Source of the DNA: CAVYHJ01 sp963768165 [NCBI: uncultured bacterium]
Lineage (GTDB): Bacteria > UBP4 > UBA4092
Assembly (NCBI GenBank): GCA_963768165.1
Contig: CAVYHJ010000026.1
Coordinates: forward strand, 868,001 to 932,000
DNA: 64,000 nt
Direction of reading: 5' to 3'
Program-made: the position numbers and the translations under genes
The notes under the pieces: model-generated
Databases searched by the model: none
What the model was told of the DNA's origin: nothing
Seen by the model: the letters and a program-made list of their open reading frames with translations, nothing else
Shown: positions 59,900 to 64,000 of the stretch, piece after piece
Layout of the letters: the number at the start of each line of letters is the position of its first letter
Position numbering within the stretch: the first letter of the stretch is position 1

Positions 59900-62686
59900 T
59901 TAAAACATACTTTTCAAATCATCCACCGATAACTTATATCCCGGATTAAACTGAGACGAAGTCATGTATTGCAGGATACTGGAATAGAACTGCCGACCTT
60001 CCGGGGTATCGGTAATCGCCGACAAATTCACGGTACTGACCAATAATTTCCCGGAGCCAACTTTAAACTCAAACACAGTTCCCAATTTATGATTTCGGTC
60101 GATATTATCAATCACCTGCACGATTGGCCGGTATTCTTTCGGGATCATATCCAAAATAAAAGGCCGGGAATTTTTACATATAGTCCACCACTGCCAGTCA
60201 TTATGCGACTCGGTAGGAAACCCTTTGAATAGTGGATGTTGGGGATTTACCAGGATTCCCAGAGTCCCCGGGGATACCGGTTTATTATTTTGTTCACAAA
60301 TATTCTTAAACATCAACCAGTTCCAAAACTCATTGATAAACTGGGGTCCCAGGGATTTGTCTTTGATATCCTCCGGGTTGGGGATGAATAAAACAGTACC
60401 ACCCTGATTCAGTTGGTCCAAGGTTGGCTGATCCAGAGTGTTGACTATTTTAATTTGAGTCGGGACATTGATATTGATGTCTGATGGATAGACCCATACC
60501 GGATAATGATTGCGGTAGGGAGTTCCATCTATAGTCAGGGTGAGAATTGTTTTTTGAGCTTGCTTGATGTTACCCAATGGAATTTTAATCTCAGCAATTT
60601 CAGTCAGTTCCCCCTGGGCGATATCCTTTATTTTTTTACTCCCTTCCCCAATAAGTACATTACTCTCAGTAGAAACCAATTTCCAAGATACTGTTTTATC
60701 AACTATATCTTTCGGACCATAATTGGCTATCTCTATCTTGCCATGGAATGTTTCTTTATTCATCCAACAATATTTTTGCATGACCAATAGAGGAACCACC
60801 CTGTTGCAAAATTCCCGGAACTCTGTGGGAGCCACTATTCCTTTACTTTTCAAAAACGCATTCAACATCCCCACCAAAGCAGTTCCCTGACCCGGATAAT
60901 CCTGCAAATCCAATAATTGAAACCCACCGAATCCTTTGGTGCGAAGGGCTGTTTCTATTTCTTCCTTATATTCAATCAATGCAGATTGCCCGGAGGATTT
61001 AAAAAAGTCATTAGCCTGATCCAGCATTCCAGCCTTTTCCAACCGGCTACGATATTCTATTAAATGGTCTGCTTTCACCACCCCGGCATATTCAGGGATT
61101 TCTTTATAATCCGGATAAACCTGATATTGTCCGACTTCATGCCCGATTACCGGCATATTGATTCCCTCGATGGCTCCTTCATAATTTCTTAACGTTGACG
61201 GATACTCGGAATTAATCAAACCGCTGCCAGGATCTTCTGCCGTTGCAAAAGATGACCGGACATGATATTTCCGGGTCGGTTGATACCCTTTAGTCCAGGC
61301 AATATCAAAAAAATCATCATGAACACCCGGTTTGGGATCCCAATAAAAGGGATTGGTTCCGATAGCATATAAATGCCGGTTATCCCGGGCTTTTAAATAT
61401 AAAACCATATCATCCATCACCTCCCGGCTGCCCCCCAATTCATTCCCCAGGGTGATTAGCACAAAGGACGGATGATTCCCATAATCACTTAATATATGAT
61501 TCCCTTCATTCCTCATAAAATTGATAAGGGTGGTGTTTTTTTCATCATAACTACCCCAGTAGGGTAATTCGGGCTGCAGGTAGACCCCTTCCATATCGGC
61601 GGCTTGAAATGCTGCCTCCGGCGGACACCAGGAATGAAATCGGACATGGTTGATTCCATACTCTTTCAGAATTTTGTAATATCTTATCCAATCGTTTAAC
61701 TCCATCGGGGTATGCGCTGTCAATGGAAACACACAGCCATCATGTTTCCCCCGCAGAAATGTCTTTTTTCCATTAATGGTGAATTGTGTTTCTTGTGTTT
61801 TAAATTCCCTTAATCCAAAATCCACTGATTGACAATCGAGCACCCCGTTATCCCCTGATAATTTTACTTCCAGTTGATATAGGGCGGGAGTAAACTCACT
61901 CCATAACCTTGCACTTTTACCTAATGCGTATTTAATGACAATATTGTTATCTCCTTTAATTAGGTTTACAGGAGTGGTTAATTCCGGCACCTGTTGCGGA
62001 TTCCCATAGTTCCATGAATGAGCTTTCATTACAACTGATGTTTTACCGATATTCACAACCTCATTCTGTATTTCTACATTAACCAGGATTTCCTTTTTAT
62101 GAATATCGGGATAGATTGTTACCTTCTCTATCCGGGTGAGTGGTGTGGCTTCCAAATAAAACTTGCCTAAAATCCCATTAAAGTTATTTTGGTCGTCATA
62201 TCCTAAAATATGTGACCCACCGGTCGGCACTGATTTATGGGTATTATCCACCATCAAGGTGAGTACATGTCTTCCCGGATTAAGTTTCCCGGTTACATCA
62301 TAAACCTGTGCTGAGGAAAGTAATTTATTGGACCCTATTCTCTGGCGGTCTATCCAGAGTTCGGTGACTTTTGTCCGTTCCATTACCAGCTTCAAGTGCT
62401 TGCCGATAAAAGATGCCGGAATATCAATATCCCGTTTATACCAGGCTGTTCCTACATAGGTGAATAATTGATTGAGTGTTCCCGGTAAACGTATCTTGTC
62501 CTTAAATGTTTTCTCCTGCCAGTTTTCCTGTAGTCCGATATTGTCAGTATCTGTTTGATACTGCCATTCCCCGGTTAAATCAATTTTTTCTTTGGTAGGC
62601 ATTATGCTCTTCACCTCTTTCGAATAGCCAGAAGAAAGTATTAAACCCCAGAGGACAACAGGGAGAAAATATTTTAATCCCTTCAT
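59900..62686 (-). CDS. Glycoside hydrolase family 2 (beta-galactosidase/beta-glucuronidase-like), exported
   Basis: 928 residues from ATG 62686 (the frame is open to a TTG at 62701). Signal peptide MKGLKYFLPVVLWGLILSSG. The jelly-roll sugar-binding domain (DLTGEWQYQTD.., TAWYKRDIDIP), an immunoglobulin-like domain and the TIM barrel follow. Acid/base motif: LITLGNELGGSREV (N-E). Likely nucleophile region: MPVIGHEVGQYQVYP. TIM-barrel entry: GKKTFLRGKHDGCVFP and INHVRFHSWCPPEAAF. The C-terminal 300 residues form additional beta domains. Exported GH2 enzymes of this type cleave plant or algal polysaccharide side chains. Here it is followed 53 bp upstream by a CE2-like esterase on the same strand, so the two probably form a debranching unit. 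Confidence 0.9.
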   Translation of the reverse strand: MKGLKYFLPVVLWGLILSSGYSKEVKSIMPTKEKIDLTGEWQYQTDTDNIGLQENWQEKTFKDKIRLPGTLNQLFTYVGTAWYKRDIDIPASFIGKHLKLVMERTKVTELWIDRQRIGSNKLLSSAQVYDVTGKLNPGRHVLTLMVDNTHKSVPTGGSHILGYDDQNNFNGILGKFYLEATPLTRIEKVTIYPDIHKKEILVNVEIQNEVVNIGKTSVVMKAHSWNYGNPQQVPELTTPVNLIKGDNNIVIKYALGKSARLWSEFTPALYQLEVKLSGDNGVLDCQSVDFGLREFKTQETQFTINGKKTFLRGKHDGCVFPLTAHTPMELNDWIRYYKILKEYGINHVRFHSWCPPEAAFQAADMEGVYLQPELPYWGSYDEKNTTLINFMRNEGNHILSDYGNHPSFVLITLGNELGGSREVMDDMVLYLKARDNRHLYAIGTNPFYWDPKPGVHDDFFDIAWTKGYQPTRKYHVRSSFATAEDPGSGLINSEYPSTLRNYEGAIEGINMPVIGHEVGQYQVYPDYKEIPEYAGVVKADHLIEYRSRLEKAGMLDQANDFFKSSGQSALIEYKEEIETALRTKGFGGFQLLDLQDYPGQGTALVGMLNAFLKSKGIVAPTEFREFCNRVVPLLVMQKYCWMNKETFHGKIEIANYGPKDIVDKTVSWKLVSTESNVLIGEGSKKIKDIAQGELTEIAEIKIPLGNIKQAQKTILTLTIDGTPYRNHYPVWVYPSDININVPTQIKIVNTLDQPTLDQLNQGGTVLFIPNPEDIKDKSLGPQFINEFWNWLMFKNICEQNNKPVSPGTLGILVNPQHPLFKGFPTESHNDWQWWTICKNSRPFILDMIPKEYRPIVQVIDNIDRNHKLGTVFEFKVGSGKLLVSTVNLSAITDTPEGRQFYSSILQYMTSSQFNPGYKLSVDDLKSMF

Positions 62687-62739
62687 AAATGACTGGCCCA
62701 AATGACTGTTTCCAATGAAGTGTACTCTATGTCAGGTTT

Positions 62740-63834
62740 TTATTTCTCAGTAAATATTTTACAGGAATCAATTGCCTGGATAAGCTGGTCGGCTATAGTC
62801 TGGTCCCCTTCTACTGTCGGATGACCATCTATATATAACGCATCCACTTTATCATATTGGGAATAATAGATATCTTTAAACCCAGCGGCTTTTTCTTCAT
62901 CCACCACTTGTTTCACATTAGTGCGCATCCATTCCGGGTAACCGCCATTGGCCATGATTTTAGCTTTGGGATAATCTTTCCGAAGAGTTGCCAGGAAATC
63001 CTTATACCCATTCCGGAACTTTAATGAGTTCTCATCAGGTATCTGGCCATCTTTTCCTTTCAATCCGGAAGAATCGTTTAACCCCAGTAAAATAACCACC
63101 AAGTCCGGCTGCCATTGTTTGAAATCCCATTTCGGTTCCTCGGCTTCCATTAAAGTCCGGTCCCATCTCTTAGGAATGGTCAGGTCATAATTGGCCTGCC
63201 AGTCACAAACCAGCCCGCTCCCTGATCGGCAAATCGTATGATAATCCGCATTATAATGGTTGGCAACCAGGACTGAAAATCCTTTATCCATATTGGTCAA
63301 TGGAAATTTCTCTTCCCATTTTAATCCGGGATGGGTCACTTCATTTCCTTCCGAGGCAGTATAAGAATCTCCCAGAAACTCAATCTTCCGGTTTGGCTTA
63401 GCCGAAGGAGAAAGCAACTTCCCTTTGCTGTCTAATAGTAACCCTGAAAATGAATAAATAGTGCTGTTGAAAGAAAAGTTCCGTTTGCTGAACTTGAGAA
63501 TATGCGGGGTATTACTCAGGCTGGTGGCCAGGGTATAATCCGACTCCCCCTGTTTATCCCCATGAAACACATTGATAAATTTCCCGTCAATATACACATT
63601 ATAATAACAGACATTATCATCTGTCCTTACTCCGATGCTGCTCCCGGTAAACTTGGCAACAATAAAAGTCCCGGGCCAGGAATGTTTAGCATGCAGTGGA
63701 TCACTGAAATCCCACCGGCCATAATATTGTATATTCGGATTATTCGCGGGAATAAAATTTACAGCATTTAAATTGCTGCTAAATCCGATGATCGGTACTA
63801 ATAACATAAGTATAGAATTATAAAACCTTTTCAT
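62740..63834 (-). CDS. Carbohydrate esterase family 2-like SGNH esterase, exported
   Basis: 364 residues from ATG 63834 (GGGTGG upstream; the GTG at 63846 is an alternative). Signal peptide MKRFYNSILMLLVPIIGFSS. A short beta domain (about 30-125) with YYGRWDFSDPLHAKHSWPGTF is followed by an SGNH domain: nucleophile in KIEFLGDSYTASEGN, LVVILLGLNDSSG (block III N), and the C-terminal YIDGHPTVEGDQTIADQ (Asp/His region). The order of an N-terminal sandwich then SGNH matches CE2 acetyl esterases, which remove acetyl groups from xylan or glucomannan. Together with the GH2 gene it forms a two-gene minus-strand unit. Confidence 0.88.
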   Translation of the reverse strand: MKRFYNSILMLLVPIIGFSSNLNAVNFIPANNPNIQYYGRWDFSDPLHAKHSWPGTFIVAKFTGSSIGVRTDDNVCYYNVYIDGKFINVFHGDKQGESDYTLATSLSNTPHILKFSKRNFSFNSTIYSFSGLLLDSKGKLLSPSAKPNRKIEFLGDSYTASEGNEVTHPGLKWEEKFPLTNMDKGFSVLVANHYNADYHTICRSGSGLVCDWQANYDLTIPKRWDRTLMEAEEPKWDFKQWQPDLVVILLGLNDSSGLKGKDGQIPDENSLKFRNGYKDFLATLRKDYPKAKIMANGGYPEWMRTNVKQVVDEEKAAGFKDIYYSQYDKVDALYIDGHPTVEGDQTIADQLIQAIDSCKIFTEK

Positions 63835-63926
63835 AGTGTTAACCACCCTTGTTTATGATTTTGTTAATAAATCCTTAATTATTTTAAAAAGCAATATACA
63901 TTATTCCATTACTATGGTAAGTTTTT

Positions 63927-64000
63927 TTAGTCCACAACATCCACCAATGCATTGGCTTTTATATCTGCAGAAGAACTGCCTATCATCAGTTGAATTTTAT
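63927..64000 (-). CDS. C-terminal end of an unidentified gene
   Basis: The minus-strand frame is open from the window edge to TAA at 63927, giving the last 23-24 residues KIQLMIGSSSADIKANALVD and then VVD. The pattern recalls the 'v.LtIGs..A.vNg..v.LD' of copper-amine-oxidase-type stalk repeats, but too little is visible to say. It is likely the gene upstream of the esterase on the same strand. Confidence 0.4.
   Translation of the reverse strand, partial: KIQLMIGSSSADIKANALVDVVD

Noticed and set aside
1-64000. CRISPR array, tRNA or rRNA genes
   Set aside because: No regularly spaced repeats of 25-40 bp and no cloverleaf or rRNA core sequence were noticed anywhere. A tRNA scan would be needed to exclude a divergent tRNA.

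Overview
The window is 64 kb of a moderately AT-rich (low-to-mid 40s % GC by eye) bacterial chromosome from an organism I cannot name. A division/cell-wall (dcw) cluster, a NlpD-like LysM/M23 peptidase, lipoproteins, a type IV pilin-like protein of the 'IPNFLAAQTRAKVSRAKAE' type and many surface-glycan genes suggest an uncultured diderm, perhaps from a candidate phylum (Sumerlaeota-, Hydrogenedentota- or Omnitrophota-like). That placement is inference only. Housekeeping promoters of the TTGACA-N17-TATAAT kind are easy to see.

Layout. 1-4.6 kb: the start of the dcw cluster on the minus strand, mraZ, a STAS-domain gene, rsmH, an ftsL-like gene and ftsI (cut by the window edge), behind a near-consensus promoter with 10-bp-spaced MraZ-box-like repeats. 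4.8-7.9 kb: a plus-strand unit of a small membrane protein, metG and an M20 amidohydrolase. 7.9-16.6 kb: a pilin-like gene, a short deleted copy of a dispersed element, an MFS permease, a large secreted glycoside-hydrolase-like protein, a single-chain nucleotidyltransferase-HEPN-like protein and an Old Yellow Enzyme reductase. 16.9-20.6 kb: a 1235-residue GGDEF/STAND ATPase/TPR signalling protein. 21-27.9 kb: a frameshifted MFS transporter, DUF4926, GH31 alpha-glycosidase, alaC-like aminotransferase, an EndoIII/MagIII-like glycosylase and a LysM/M23 peptidase. 28-34.5 kb: an IS island with an IS1380-family element (7-bp flanking direct repeat), two ABC permeases without an ATPase, and an IS5-type element nested in older repeat material.

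34.6-52.2 kb is a mostly minus-strand envelope or glycan cluster: two full-length YfhO-type membrane proteins and a relic of a third, two radical SAM/SPASM proteins, SAM methyltransferases, an alkaline-phosphatase-superfamily membrane enzyme, a lipoprotein six-hairpin glycosidase and a membrane-embedded spermidine-synthase-like protein. 52.3-54.4 kb: an abundant-looking exported protein with a strong promoter, a long structured leader and a strong terminator. 54.5-64 kb: an SGNH hydrolase, an orphan mannose-type PTS EIIA/EIIB pair, a GH57 glucanotransferase, the full-length copy of the dispersed element, and a GH2/CE2 polysaccharide-degradation pair followed by the end of another gene.

The gene content fits a saccharolytic organism that builds a complex cell-surface glycan and carries many dispersed repeats. 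The best candidates for something undescribed are: the dispersed element, whose two copies keep a 21-bp-arm hairpin with compensatory changes and whose ORF has a neat in-frame deletion derivative; the fused NTase-HEPN-like protein; the GGDEF-STAND-TPR protein; and an intergenic array of three perfect stem-loops at 46.2-46.4 kb.
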